DNA of 43,530 bases from WJMD01 sp964596015 (GCA_964596015.1 CAZQSB010000019.1:1-43530), one strand, 5' to 3'. Positions 1-8,360 are shown, numbered from the stretch's first letter. Numbers and translations: made by a program. The notes: generated by a model not told the origin, from the letters alone.

Positions 1-2
1 GG

Positions 3-2390
3 ACGTCATCGGGCTCGGACGGTCGGTACGCGGTCCGCATCGAGCCCGGTGTCGAATACAGCATGGTCGTCCGAGCGGAGCGTCACGGCGAACGCAACGC
101 CGTCGTGGGACCGTTCGAGGCGGACACCGAGCACGAGTTCGACGCTCTGCTGCCGCTCAGAGACGGCGCTCTCGAGGGCGCGGTCGCGGGCCGAAACGGA
201 CTGCCGGTGGGAGGCGCCACGGTCCGTTCGAACGACACCGGGGAGACGACGCGCACGGACGGCCGTGGCCGCTACGTTCTGTGGCTCCAGAGCGGTCCGC
301 ACGACATCGCCGTCTCCGCGCCTGGATACGTTCCGCGCGCGTTTCCCGACACCTACGTGCCGTCCGACGAGGCGGCGACGCTGGACTGCTCGCTGAACGA
401 CGTCCTCGGAACCGTCGGGGGCACGGTCACGGATTCGCTGACGGCGGAGCCGGTCGCCGGCGCCCTCACGACCATCGTGTGGGGAGACGACGGCCGGAGC
501 GCAGTGACCGGCGACGCGGGCGGATTTGAGCTCGAAGGTGTTGTCCCCGGGAACGCCATGCTCGTCTGTACCTGTCAGGGCTATCGGCCGCAGACCATTC
601 CGCTGTCGATCTCGGACAGCGAGTCGAGACAGCTCGACATACGACTGTTCCAGCTCTCGGGCTCCATCACGGGGTTCGTCACCCGGTACGACGGGGTGAC
701 CCCGGTTCCCTCGGCGAACGTACGGGCGTCCGCCGAAGGCGTCGTGGCGGCGTCCACGACGTCCGCCGCGGACGGGTCGTTCGCCCTCGGCGGGCTCGAG
801 CCCGGGGCCGAGTATGACGTCTCCGCCACGCTCGGGGGCTACTACGCAACATCTCCGAATCCGGTTTCCGGAGTCGTCTCCGGAGCGACGGACGTGACGT
901 TCCTGCTGGAACCCTCGACGGGCTCCATCTCGGGCACGGTCACCGACGCGGTATCCGGTGACCCGATCCAGGGCGCCGGAGTCACGGTCGACGACGGCGA
1001 GGGACACTCCGGAAGCGCGTCGACCGGCGAGGACGGCTCGTTCGTCGTGAGCGCGATCCCGCCGGTCGAGAGCTACTCGGTGACGGCCGTGGCCCACGGC
1101 TACCACGACGTCGCGGTCGACTCTGTGAGCGGGGTCTCCGGCACGGTGGCGCTCGAGCTCCCCCGGAACTTCGCGCGCATCGAGGGGCACGTGACGCCTG
1201 TGGGCGACGTGCCGCTCGGAGACGTGTCCGTGGTCGCGACGAACACGGCCTACGCGGGGTACTCCGAGGCGGCGCCGTGCGACCTGTCGGGCGACTACGT
1301 CATCGAGGAGGTGCGGCCCGGACCGTACGTCGTGACCGTCACGGGCGACGGCTGTCTGGCGTCTCCGCTCCAGATGAGCGTCATCGCCGGCGAGGGCGAG
1401 ACTCTGACCGGTGTCGAGTTCACGGTCGAGCGACCGCCCATCGAGGCGGTCGAGATCAGCGGTCCCACCGAGGTCCGCGCCGGAGGGGCCGTCACCTTCT
1501 CGGGCTCGGCCCTGACGGACGAGGGACAGCTCGTCGACACCGGGCTCGACTGGTGGGTATCTCCGCCGGAGGCGGGCTCGATGGAACGGGGCAGCGGGCG
1601 TTTCGCGGCGTCCGCCGATTACATCGGCGAGGCGAGCATCGGCGCGCGGGACGTGATCTCGGGACGGCGCGGGAACCACGGCATCGCGGCGTACGTGGTC
1701 GTCGGTCCGTCGACCGGCGCCTCCGTCGCCGACTCGCTGGGCAACCGGCTCATACTCCCGGCGGGCTCGGTGAGCGAGGAGCAGCAGGTCCACCTGAGGC
1801 ACGAGCTCCTGCCCGACGCGAAGCGGCTGGGACCGGACTTCGAGGTGTCCGAGGCGTCGGTCCATCTCATGCCCGACGGTCTGACCCTGACCGGGGACGC
1901 GTCCCTCACGATGCGCGTCGCGCACGGCGACGAGAGGCTGGTCCACTGGAACGAGGACCGGCTCGCCTGGGTCGAGGTCGAGGCCGCGGAAGGGCCGGAC
2001 GGACTCGAGACGGCGCTTTCCACGCTCGGGGAATACGCTCTGTCCCGGGCGTCCCGTGGGCTGGGCGTCCGCGACATCGCCGCCGAGCCGAACCCGTTCT
2101 CTCCCGAACGGGGACCGGTCAGCATCAGCTTCGACGTGTCGTCCGACCAGACGCGCACGCCGTTCATCACGCTCCGCATCCGGAACATGCAGGGACAGCT
2201 CGTCAGGACCGTCGTCGAGAACGAGGCGACGCCCAAGGGAAGCGCGGAGTACACGTGGGACGGGTTCACGGACTCAGGGCTCGAGGCGAGGAACGGCCGC
2301 TATGTCATCGANNNNNNNNNNATCGAGATCATCGCAGAGGACGCCGGGGCCGAGGAGTCATCGCTCGGCACCGTCGTGCTGGTCAAGTAG
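3..2390 (+). CDS. Secreted carboxypeptidase-regulatory-like repeat protein with FlgD-type C-terminal Ig domain (5' partial)
   Basis: The reading frame is open to the left edge, so the start lies outside the window; the ATG at 63 is internal (the preceding codons read DGRYAVRIEPG, part of a repeat). About five CarboxypepD_reg-like beta-sandwich repeats follow one another, each with a G-x-V-T...G-A-x-V...T-x-x-D-G-x-F/Y pattern and an aromatic-rich end. Then come an Ig-like segment (from about PPIEAVEISG), a ZU5-like segment (LPAGSVSEEQQVHL) and a C-terminal FlgD Ig-like module (AEPNPFSPERGPVSISFDV). Such proteins are exported and extracellular or surface-attached; substrate unknown. The frame crosses ten N near the C terminus and ends at TAG 2388-2390, 19 bases before the PorV-like gene, probably in one operon. 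Confidence 0.85.
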   Translation, partial: TSSGSDGRYAVRIEPGVEYSMVVRAERHGERNAVVGPFEADTEHEFDALLPLRDGALEGAVAGRNGLPVGGATVRSNDTGETTRTDGRGRYVLWLQSGPHDIAVSAPGYVPRAFPDTYVPSDEAATLDCSLNDVLGTVGGTVTDSLTAEPVAGALTTIVWGDDGRSAVTGDAGGFELEGVVPGNAMLVCTCQGYRPQTIPLSISDSESRQLDIRLFQLSGSITGFVTRYDGVTPVPSANVRASAEGVVAASTTSAADGSFALGGLEPGAEYDVSATLGGYYATSPNPVSGVVSGATDVTFLLEPSTGSISGTVTDAVSGDPIQGAGVTVDDGEGHSGSASTGEDGSFVVSAIPPVESYSVTAVAHGYHDVAVDSVSGVSGTVALELPRNFARIEGHVTPVGDVPLGDVSVVATNTAYAGYSEAAPCDLSGDYVIEEVRPGPYVVTVTGDGCLASPLQMSVIAGEGETLTGVEFTVERPPIEAVEISGPTEVRAGGAVTFSGSALTDEGQLVDTGLDWWVSPPEAGSMERGSGRFAASADYIGEASIGARDVISGRRGNHGIAAYVVVGPSTGASVADSLGNRLILPAGSVSEEQQVHLRHELLPDAKRLGPDFEVSEASVHLMPDGLTLTGDASLTMRVAHGDERLVHWNEDRLAWVEVEAAEGPDGLETALSTLGEYALSRASRGLGVRDIAAEPNPFSPERGPVSISFDVSSDQTRTPFITLRIRNMQGQLVRTVVENEATPKGSAEYTWDGFTDSGLEARNGRYVIXXXXIEIIAEDAGAEESSLGTVVLVK
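2312..2321. other. Assembly gap (10 N), probably an unmerged 5-base contig overlap
   Basis: Ten N interrupt the C-terminal domain of the repeat protein. The left flank ends in ATCGA and the right flank begins with ATCGA. Collapsing that overlap removes 15 bases (five codons), keeps the frame and gives the reading GRYVIEIIAEDAG, a normal end for a FlgD Ig-like module. The gap may therefore hold no missing sequence. Confidence 0.8.
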
Positions 2391-2409
2391 GGAACCGGAG
2401 GGGAACACG

Positions 2410-3360
2410 ATGTTGTCGCGCACGACGAGACGAACGCTGCTCATGGCCTTCCTGACGGCCGCGCTCACGGCCGGGACCACGGGCGCGGCCTCGGCGGAGC
2501 TTTCGGGCATCCCCGCGGCGTTCGCCGATGTCGGAGTCGGGGCCAGGTCCGTCGGGCTCGGCGGCTCAGTGGCCGCCGTCGCCGGCGCCGAGGCTCTCTT
2601 CTGGAACCCCGCCCGGCTCGATCCCGGAGAGGCGAGCGCGGCCGCGCATGTCTCCTACTGCGACCAGATGGGGCTGGTCCCCTACTCGTCGGCCGCGGGC
2701 GTCATGCGTTTCGGCGACTACGCCGTCGCCGCGGGACTCCTGTACTCGGGCGACGACGTGCTCACCGAGACGACCGTTCTGGTCGGCGCGTCCCGGCCCC
2801 TTCCCGGGCTCGTCTGGTGTGACGGACGGGCGCCGGAGGCCGGCGCGGCTCTCCGCATCAGAAGGGCTTCGTTCGGGAACAACGAGAGCCACGAGGGGCA
2901 GGTCACCGGCACGGCGCTGGGCTACGCGCTCGACGTGGGCGCGGCCGTCCCGATGCCGGGCGGGACCACGCTCGGTCTCGTCTGGAGGGACGTGGTCTCT
3001 TCGCTCTCGTGGGACAGTTCGGCGTCCGGCGAGTACGACGAGTCCGTGCCGTCGGTCCTCTCGGCCGGCGTCGCCATGACGGCGGCCGACCGCCTGACCA
3101 TCGAGGCCGGGCTCGACAAGGCGCTCGACGACGACGCGAGCGACATCGCATCGCTCGGAGTCGAGCTCAGGCTCTTCGAGGCCGCGACCCTCCGCGGCGG
3201 CTATCGGACGTCGGTCTCTGATGACGCGCTGGAGGAGTTCGTGGCGGGCGCCGGAGCGGCCGCGAGGATCGGTTCGGCCACCGCGGGCGTCGACGTGGCG
3301 TACGTGTTCGGGGAGCTCGAGAGCACTCTCAGGATGGGTCTCTCCGTGGCGTGGCGGTAG
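2410..3360 (+). CDS. PorV/PorQ-like outer-membrane beta-barrel protein
   Basis: A 316-residue protein. ATG 2410 is preceded by GGAGGGG at a good distance and starts a signal peptide (basic MLSRTTRRT, hydrophobic core, ASA-type cleavage near residue 28). The mature N terminus FADVGVGARSVGLGGSVAAV followed by EALFWNPARL is the hallmark of the PorV/PorQ (UPF0164) barrel family: conserved G-A-R-x-x-G-L-G-G and W-N-P motifs. Alternating beta strands run to the C terminus, which ends in an aromatic-basic strand (LSVAWR). In relatives PorV is part of type IX secretion or acts as a general outer-membrane protein; no other T9SS gene is in this window, so secretion is only a possibility. Probably co-transcribed with the upstream repeat protein. 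Confidence 0.85.
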   Translation: MLSRTTRRTLLMAFLTAALTAGTTGAASAELSGIPAAFADVGVGARSVGLGGSVAAVAGAEALFWNPARLDPGEASAAAHVSYCDQMGLVPYSSAAGVMRFGDYAVAAGLLYSGDDVLTETTVLVGASRPLPGLVWCDGRAPEAGAALRIRRASFGNNESHEGQVTGTALGYALDVGAAVPMPGGTTLGLVWRDVVSSLSWDSSASGEYDESVPSVLSAGVAMTAADRLTIEAGLDKALDDDASDIASLGVELRLFEAATLRGGYRTSVSDDALEEFVAGAGAAARIGSATAGVDVAYVFGELESTLRMGLSVAWR

Positions 3361-3442
3361 AGGGAATCCAAAAGAAGCGGCCGGAGGAGGGTTCCCCCGA
3401 CCGCCGTCTCTCAGTCGCCGCGGACCGAACGGCCCGCGCTTC

Positions 3443-4012
3443 CTACCACCTGATCGCCCCGGGCTTCACCTTCACCCAGAGAGCGCGGTTCTTCCCCTCG
3501 CCGGTGAAGACCATCTTATGGTCGGCCTTGGCGGCGTAGTGGAGACAGTCTCCGGGCTCGAGGTCGAAGCTGTCCTCGCCGACGGTCACGGTCACTGCGC
3601 CGTGCAGCAGGACCACGGCCTCCTCGCCCTCGGCGTTGTCCGGGCTGATCGACGCCCCCTGCTTCTCGTCTATGAGAACAGCATCCACGCGGCCGGCGGG
3701 GATGCCGTCGGTGAGGCCCTTCGCGTTGACGAACGTCTCGCCGTCGCCCTGAAGCAGCAGGTCCTCACGGTCCTCCTTCTTGACGACGGACACCCTCGGC
3801 AGAGGCCTGTCCTCGACGAAGAAAGCGGTGTCCTTCCCCAGGGCGCGCGCGATCTTCCTGAGTGCGCCGACCGTGGGAGAGGTCTTGCCGCGCTCGATCT
3901 CCGAGATGTGCGTCGGGGACATGCCGGACGAGTCGGCCACCTGCTTGAGGGTCATTCCCTTCTCTCGCCGGACTTCCTTCAGTCTCCGTCCGACTTCCGC
4001 TGCGCTCGGCAT
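3443..4012 (-). CDS. XRE-family transcriptional regulator with C-terminal cupin sensor
   Basis: A 189-residue cytoplasmic regulator. The N-terminal HTH (about residues 8-62) has the canonical XRE pattern: MTLKQVADSSGMSPTHISEIERG, where the recognition helix follows the SGMS turn. A linker leads to a cupin (about 115-185) with the pattern G-x-V-T-V...L-E-P-G-D-C-L-H-Y-x-A...H-K. In the HipB/PuuR-type XRE-cupin class the cupin binds a small ligand and alters DNA binding; the ligand here is unknown. ATG 4012 was chosen over the in-frame ATG at 4042 because AAAGGAG sits 7 bases upstream of it. It is divergent from the barrel gene at 4250 with back-to-back promoters between them, so it may regulate itself and that gene. 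Confidence 0.9.
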   Translation of the reverse strand: MPSAAEVGRRLKEVRREKGMTLKQVADSSGMSPTHISEIERGKTSPTVGALRKIARALGKDTAFFVEDRPLPRVSVVKKEDREDLLLQGDGETFVNAKGLTDGIPAGRVDAVLIDEKQGASISPDNAEGEEAVVLLHGAVTVTVGEDSFDLEPGDCLHYAAKADHKMVFTGEGKNRALWVKVKPGAIRW

Positions 4013-4083
4013 CAACAGACTCCTTTCGCGGTGCCCCCTCATCGGGGGCGCTCGCCGGTTCGGTTACGCAGAAACTCCAACAA

Positions 4084-4112
4084 AACGTAACACCGCGGGG
4101 CCCGGTCGTCAA
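4084..4112 (-). promoter_or_regulatory. Sigma-70-type promoter of the XRE-cupin gene
   Basis: Minus strand: -35 TTGACG (4107-4112), 17-base spacer, -10 TACGTT (4084-4089). It ends 72 bases before the chosen start. It lies back to back with the plus-strand promoter at 4126-4154, leaving only 13 bases between the two -35 boxes, so a bound regulator could control both directions. Confidence 0.65.
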
Positions 4113-4125
4113 GTCTTTCCGGCAG

Positions 4126-4154
4126 TTGACCGGGCAGGAGCCTGATGCTAGCAT
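4126..4154 (+). promoter_or_regulatory. Sigma-70-type promoter of the barrel/lipoprotein pair
   Basis: Plus strand: -35 TTGACC (4126-4131), 17-base spacer, -10 TAGCAT (4149-4154). Predicted 5' UTR of roughly 90 bases before ATG 4250. Confidence 0.65.
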
Positions 4155-4249
4155 CGCGCCCACACAACGGTTAGGGTGACCGTCGCTCTCGCGGGGCTTC
4201 CGCGCTACGGTGGTCGCGCCATTCTTCACGGAATCGAAGGAGGTCAGGC

Positions 4250-4744
4250 ATGGTGCGCACGCTGCTCGTCATATCGCTGCTGGTCCTCGTGGCGCTGCCG
4301 GTGGCCGCCCAGAACTACGGCGACGGCTTCGGCATCGGCGGAACGTTTCTCCCCGACGGCTCCCGCGCCCTCATCGGCAAGACGCGGCTCGGGCGACAGC
4401 TGGGCGTGGAGATCTCGATGGCGCTCAACACCTTCTCGGACGACGACTATTCGTCGACCGACATCATGTTCGGACTCGGCGTCCAGAAGTTCTGGAGCAC
4501 CGACGACAAGCTCCAGCCCTACTTCGGCGGCAGGATCTCCCTGAAGCACAGCTCGCAGGAGATCGACTACGGCGAGGTGTCCGAGGAGTCCGACGAGACG
4601 CTGTTCGGCGTCATCGCGTCGGTGGGCGCGGAGTATTTCATCACGCGCCGTCTGAGCGTCGAGGGCGAAGCGGGCGTCGGCATGTACTTCGGCTCCTTCG
4701 AACTCTCGACGGGTACACGCCTGGCCGGATTCCTCTATCTCTAG
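4250..4744 (+). CDS. Small outer-membrane beta-barrel protein (OmpW/Ail-like size)
   Basis: A 164-residue protein preceded by a very strong SD (AAGGAGGTCAGGC) before ATG 4250. A signal peptide (MVRTLLVISLLVLVALPVAAQ) is followed by alternating amphipathic beta strands with paired aromatic and glycine residues typical of an 8-stranded barrel (for example IMFGLGVQKFW, QPYFGGRISLKH, GVIASVGAEYF, GEAGVGMYFGSF). The C-terminal strand ends AGFLYL. No specific family was recognised; a structural or transport barrel is inferred. It is followed after 21 bases by a lipoprotein gene, so the two probably form one transcript from the promoter at 4126-4154, ending at the hairpin at 5428. Confidence 0.75.
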   Translation: MVRTLLVISLLVLVALPVAAQNYGDGFGIGGTFLPDGSRALIGKTRLGRQLGVEISMALNTFSDDDYSSTDIMFGLGVQKFWSTDDKLQPYFGGRISLKHSSQEIDYGEVSEESDETLFGVIASVGAEYFITRRLSVEGEAGVGMYFGSFELSTGTRLAGFLYL

Positions 4745-4765
4745 GCGGACACGGAGGAACGAACC

Positions 4766-5407
4766 GTGCTGAACCGGCGCTGCTCTCTCGCGCTCATCGC
4801 GCTGCTCTTTCTCCTCCCGGTCGCCGGATGCGATCGGGAGCCGGAGAAGAACGGAGAGGGCGAGGCCGCTCTCGGCGACTCGCCGGAACCGCCGCCGGTC
4901 CACTTCTACCGCGAGTACGTCGTCGTCGAACCGTCGACGCGGGTGTGTCGGGTGAACGGTCTCTACTTCATGAGGAACCTCACGGACCGGACGCTCGAGA
5001 TGGGCTTCGACTACCCGTTCCCGGTCGGCGGCCCCTACGCGTTCCCCTATCAGGTCTTCGTCCACGAGGTGACCGACGAGGGCGAGAGGGCCATGGGGTT
5101 CGTGCCCGGGGAGCGGTCCGTCACCTTCAGGATGCGATTCGGTCCCGGCGAGGAGCGGCGGTTCAGGGTGCGCTACGCGCAGCAGATCCGCGGCGGCAGA
5201 GCGACGTACATCGTGACGACGACGCGGCTCTGGGAGCGGCCGATCGAGCTGGCGGAATTCGAGATCAGGATACCGCCGGAGCTCGAGGACGTGTCGCTCT
5301 CGTTCGATCCTGACAGTTCCGCGACCAGGAACGACACCACGGTCCACTACCTTCGGGAGATCGACTTCTACCCGGACGAGGACATCGTCATCACTTGGGA
5401 CGACTGA
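4766..5407 (+). CDS. Lipoprotein of unknown function
   Basis: A 213-residue protein starting at GTG 4766 with GGAGG 8 bases upstream. The N terminus MLNRRCSLALIALLFLLPVAGC is a lipoprotein signal with lipobox VAGC. A short acidic linker precedes a beta-rich domain (about 40-213) with several F-x-Y/V strands and conserved-looking segments (NGLYFMRNLTDRTLEMGFDY, GEERRFRVRYAQQ, IRIPPELEDVSLSF). The layout resembles DUF4424-like periplasmic beta-sandwich proteins, but only weakly. It probably stays on the periplasmic face of a membrane and is co-expressed with the preceding barrel. Confidence 0.75.
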   Translation: MLNRRCSLALIALLFLLPVAGCDREPEKNGEGEAALGDSPEPPPVHFYREYVVVEPSTRVCRVNGLYFMRNLTDRTLEMGFDYPFPVGGPYAFPYQVFVHEVTDEGERAMGFVPGERSVTFRMRFGPGEERRFRVRYAQQIRGGRATYIVTTTRLWERPIELAEFEIRIPPELEDVSLSFDPDSSATRNDTTVHYLREIDFYPDEDIVITWDD

Positions 5408-5427
5408 TCGAAGGGGAACGCAAAGAG

Positions 5428-5459
5428 AGACGGCCCGCGGGAGCTCCCGCGGGCCGTCT
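5428..5459. terminator. Perfect long hairpin terminator between convergent transcripts
   Basis: A perfect palindromic stem of about 15 base pairs with a tiny loop (arms 5428-5442 and 5445-5459). On the plus strand it is followed by TTCTTCGTCTTCG, on the minus strand by CTCTCTTTGCG. It can end both the lipoprotein transcript and the minus-strand operon. Confidence 0.8.
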
Positions 5460-5478
5460 TCTTCGTCTTCGTTATGTC

Positions 5479-5592
5479 CTAGATGGGTCCGTCCTTCTTC
5501 TGCTTCTTCTCGCGCTTGAGTCTCTTCCGTTCCTTCTTCGAGAGCACCGGCTTCTTCTTCGTCTCGTGCCCGACCTTCTCCTTGCGGTACAT
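5479..5592 (-). CDS. Very basic 37-residue peptide (short gene)
   Basis: A short reading frame starts at ATG 5592-5590, with GGGGGT six bases upstream, and ends at TAG 5481-5479. The peptide begins MYRKEKVGHETKKKPVLSK and continues with alternating Lys/Glu/Arg, ending KKDGPI. About half of the residues are Lys or Arg, so it may bind nucleic acid or ribosomes, or form an amphipathic helix. It is the last gene of the minus-strand operon, 15 bases after the lipoprotein stop and just before the terminator at 5428-5459. No family was recognised. The SD, placement between a gene and a terminator, and clean stop support it, but it is short. Confidence 0.55.
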   Translation of the reverse strand: MYRKEKVGHETKKKPVLSKKERKRLKREKKQKKDGPI

Positions 5593-5607
5593 CAAGTACC
5601 CCCAGAT

Positions 5608-6240
5608 CTAGAGAACCAGCGCCGGTTCCGACCTTCTCGGTCCTGACGGGCTCCCGTCGACATCAAGCTCGTACGTCTGACCGATCAGGAGCTCTCCGTC
5701 CTCATCGAAGACGAGCAACTTCAGCCGATCATAGTACCCCACCCCTCCACGATACGGGATGAACGCACTGACCTCCTGGTCGTCCCTGTAGAGAAGGTGT
5801 GTTCCATCCCTGTAGTCCTCGGGCTCGCCGTCCTTCAGGGCGGCGTCCCACGGGTAGACGCCCGAGCTCCCGTCGAGCGACGAGGACGCGATGGCGAAGA
5901 CGTACCCCCGCGCCCGCTCGTACGTGATGTTCGGGTTCACGAACTCCATCCGGATGTAGAGACCCTTCTCCGGACTCACCCTCCACTCGTACATCATGGA
6001 GCCGAGCAACACCTCGGGCTCCACGGCCTCGTCGCCGGCCTCCGACTCAACGGGAAGGCCTCTCGACCTCGCCGCGTCGCTTGCGTCGCGGCCGGCGGAC
6101 CGGTTCTCGGACCGATCGGCGACGTCCGTCTCCGGGGCGGCCTCGCCTTCGGCCTCTCCGCCGCAGCCACAGAGCGCGACAAGCACCGCGAGCCCGATCG
6201 CCGGAAGAGGGAGGAACCGTTTTCGCGAGCGTCTCTTCAT
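5608..6240 (-). CDS. Lipoprotein of unknown function
   Basis: A 210-residue protein. ATG 6240 was chosen because it begins a lipoprotein signal: MKRRSRKRF, a hydrophobic core and lipobox ALCGC. The frame extends further upstream only through a low-plausibility Arg-rich stretch that overlaps the neighbour. An acidic, low-complexity linker (EAEGEAAPETDVADRSENRS) leads to a beta-rich domain of about 130 residues with many aromatic residues (MMYEWRVSPEKGLYIRMEFV, ITYERARGYVFAIA, FIPYRGGVGYYDRLKLLVF). No named family is recognised. It lies 20 bases downstream of the transglutaminase-like gene, so it is probably its operon partner. Confidence 0.75.
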   Translation of the reverse strand: MKRRSRKRFLPLPAIGLAVLVALCGCGGEAEGEAAPETDVADRSENRSAGRDASDAARSRGLPVESEAGDEAVEPEVLLGSMMYEWRVSPEKGLYIRMEFVNPNITYERARGYVFAIASSSLDGSSGVYPWDAALKDGEPEDYRDGTHLLYRDDQEVSAFIPYRGGVGYYDRLKLLVFDEDGELLIGQTYELDVDGSPSGPRRSEPALVL

Positions 6241-6260
6241 GTGTGTCCCCGCGTCGATTA

Positions 6261-7745
6261 TCACTCGGGTCTCACCGTCGTTCCGTTCGTGGTGTACTCT
6301 ACGACTCGAACGTTGAGACGGTTGAAGAACGGAGCGATCGCGATCGCCAGATCGCCGATCCTCCCGTTCTCGGCCGCGCTGTCGGCGAACTTGATGTGAG
6401 TCGCGTCGACGCTCCCCTGTCCTACCGTCGCGTCGAGCGCGTACCAGCCGTCCCCCGTCCAGACCTCGACCCACATGTGGTATGCGAAGCGTCCGTTCAC
6501 GTGGACGATGCCCGAGACGAGCCTGGCCGGGATACCGACCGACCGCGCCATCGCGGCCAGCAGGACGGCGTGCTCACTGCAGTCGCCCTCCTGCCGCTCG
6601 AGGACCTCTCTCGCCGAAGCGAGCGCGGTCCCGAAGCCCTTGTTGTCGATCACGCGGAACACCCAGTCCTCGATGCCGATCGCTCCGCGCCAGGTGTCCT
6701 GTTCCGTCTCCCACACCGACTTCGATGCGGCCCCGAGGATCCGCGGGTACCACGTCTGCATCAGCGGATTGCCCTCGAGATACTCCTCGAACTCCGTGTC
6801 GCGGATGGGGAACATCACCGTCTTCGTCGAGTCCGGGACGACGCGTCTGACCCTGAGGAGAATGCCGCGCTCAGTGGTCCCTTCGACGGTCTGCCGCGCG
6901 CCCTCGGGAATGCGGTCCTCGATCTCGGCGCCGTCCTCGAGCCACAGCTCGAAGAGCGCCTCATCGACGTCGTACGGACGCAGGATGTCGACGTTCGTCG
7001 GGATCATGGTCGACGCGACCAGGTCGCTCGCGTCCCTCGAGGCAACCGCCGCCTCTCGCGTCGTCCGCACGCTCGCGACCGACAGCTCCGGCGCCTCCAT
7101 CTTCCAGAGCCGCCCCTCGTCGTCCCTCCACTCGAAGAACTCGATGTTCGGATACGACGGGGAGACCATGCGGATCTTATGCAGGGTTCGTGCCTCATCG
7201 AGAAGTGTTACGTTCTCGGTCCCGAGAATCTCCGCCTCGTAATCCACCACGGCCTCGAGCTCCGGGTCGAAGGTCGAAAACGAGTAGGTCGCGCCCTCGG
7301 TCCCGAGATGGTCCACGTGAAGCTCCCTGACCGCGAACGGCCAGAGAAGGTCTCCCTCGAACGGGATGGTCGTATGTGACGCGTCGGCCCCGGTGGCCTT
7401 CCGGAGCTTGATGACGCCTCCCTCGATCGTCGCGTCGAGCGTCGTCTCCTCGACCGCGAGACGGTTCGTCGAACGGTAGCTCATGGGCTCCCCGTCGAGT
7501 GTCTCGGACCAGCGCTCTCTCCCGTCGATGAGAACGGGTTTCCCCATGCGTTCCACGACGATCTGAGACTCGACGCTGGTGACGATGCTTGTGGCCTCGG
7601 TTCGGACCTCCTCATGCATGTACCCGACCGGCGACCCGGCCAGGCTGGTCTCGAACCAGAGGTCGCTCAGGACCGCTGCGCCGGCCGACGAGGCGAGCGC
7701 CAGCGTCGTGAGAAGCGATAAGGTCACGAGAGAACGGCGACTCAA
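6261..7745 (-). CDS. Secreted transglutaminase-like (papain-fold) protein
   Basis: A 494-residue protein starting at TTG 7745, chosen because GGGAGG lies 6-8 bases upstream and no better start is near. It has a signal peptide (MSRRSLVTLSLLTTLALASS, then AGA). Beta-rich N-terminal and middle regions precede a transglutaminase-like core whose triad is visible: Cys in QEGDCSEHAVLLAAMARSVG, His in FAYHMWVEVW and Asp in WYALDAT. Such secreted cores act as peptidases, amidases or cross-linkers in the periplasm or on the surface; the substrate is unknown. The N-terminal region resembles the scaffolds of DUF3857-type relatives, but this is not certain. It is the second gene of a minus operon running from the lipoprotein at 8118 towards 5479. 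Confidence 0.85.
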   Translation of the reverse strand: MSRRSLVTLSLLTTLALASSAGAAVLSDLWFETSLAGSPVGYMHEEVRTEATSIVTSVESQIVVERMGKPVLIDGRERWSETLDGEPMSYRSTNRLAVEETTLDATIEGGVIKLRKATGADASHTTIPFEGDLLWPFAVRELHVDHLGTEGATYSFSTFDPELEAVVDYEAEILGTENVTLLDEARTLHKIRMVSPSYPNIEFFEWRDDEGRLWKMEAPELSVASVRTTREAAVASRDASDLVASTMIPTNVDILRPYDVDEALFELWLEDGAEIEDRIPEGARQTVEGTTERGILLRVRRVVPDSTKTVMFPIRDTEFEEYLEGNPLMQTWYPRILGAASKSVWETEQDTWRGAIGIEDWVFRVIDNKGFGTALASAREVLERQEGDCSEHAVLLAAMARSVGIPARLVSGIVHVNGRFAYHMWVEVWTGDGWYALDATVGQGSVDATHIKFADSAAENGRIGDLAIAIAPFFNRLNVRVVEYTTNGTTVRPE

Positions 7746-7791
7746 ACTCCACCTCCCTGGAAGGGTCGTGCGAAGCGCGACCTCGGTGACG

Positions 7792-8118
7792 TCAGTCGCA
7801 CTCGACGCCCATCTCGACGCGGGCCTCTTCCAGCGCCCGCTCCCTTCCCCTCAGATGATAAAGCTCCATCTCGAGACTGCGGAGCTGCGCGCGGAGGTTC
7901 GGATCCTCCTTCATGTTCAGCTGGGCCTTGGTACCCTTGATAAGCTCTTCAGCGTTGTCGATGTCGTTCCGGATCTCCCTGAGCTCTTCGCAGAGGATCC
8001 TGGGGTCCCGCGGGACCTCATCGGACCCTCCACCGCCGGTCCCGGCGCATCCCGCTACCAGTGGAAGGCAGAAAGCGACGATCAGTACGAGTTGCAGCAC
8101 TCGCACGTCTGCTCTCAT
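7792..8118 (-). CDS. Small coiled-coil lipoprotein
   Basis: A 108-residue protein. ATG 8118 has GGAGG six bases upstream; the longer frame upstream is not needed. The N terminus MRADVRVLQLVLIVAFCLP ends in lipobox VAGC, so the protein is lipidated. A Gly-rich linker is followed by a helical stretch (about 40-105) rich in Leu, Glu and Arg with heptad-like spacing (ELREIRNDIDNAEELIKG, LRAQLRSLEMELYHLRGRER), predicted to form a coiled coil, as in small periplasmic spacers such as Lpp-like proteins. First gene of the minus operon, directly behind a good promoter (8215-8243). Confidence 0.8.
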   Translation of the reverse strand: MRADVRVLQLVLIVAFCLPLVAGCAGTGGGGSDEVPRDPRILCEELREIRNDIDNAEELIKGTKAQLNMKEDPNLRAQLRSLEMELYHLRGRERALEEARVEMGVECD

Positions 8119-8214
8119 CTCGGACCTCCATTCGGGCAAATGGCGTCTCTCTGGCGGGGCGCGTCCGGAGCGACCGGCCGCGGCTCGGATGGTCGGCATG
8201 GTTCGTGCAATCTC

Positions 8215-8243
8215 ATTCTATGCCCGGCCGGAGAGGGTGTCAA
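8215..8243 (-). promoter_or_regulatory. Sigma-70-type promoter of the lipoprotein-transglutaminase operon
   Basis: Minus strand: -35 TTGACA (8238-8243, perfect consensus), 17-base spacer, -10 TAGAAT (8215-8220). It drives the operon 8118 to 5479. Predicted UTR about 90 bases. Confidence 0.75.
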
Positions 8244-8331
8244 GCAGCGCGGCGAGGTGCGACGTCCGGACCGCGGACGGCCCGCAGCGACGGCGCGGGC
8301 GGGACGGCCGTGAAGCGGCCCAGCCGGTTTC

Positions 8332-8360
8332 TTGACATCTCGTTGACGCCCTGCCAGAAT
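8332..8360 (+). promoter_or_regulatory. Sigma-70-type promoter of the sigma-like gene
   Basis: Plus strand: -35 TTGACA (8332-8337), 17-base spacer, -10 CAGAAT (8355-8360). About 50 bases upstream of ATG 8417 once transcription starts. Confidence 0.65.

Noticed and set aside
6..1946. A 646-codon minus-strand frame opposite the first gene
   Set aside because: It is antisense to the repeat protein, Arg/Val/Asp-rich with no domain, and arises from GC-rich codon structure.
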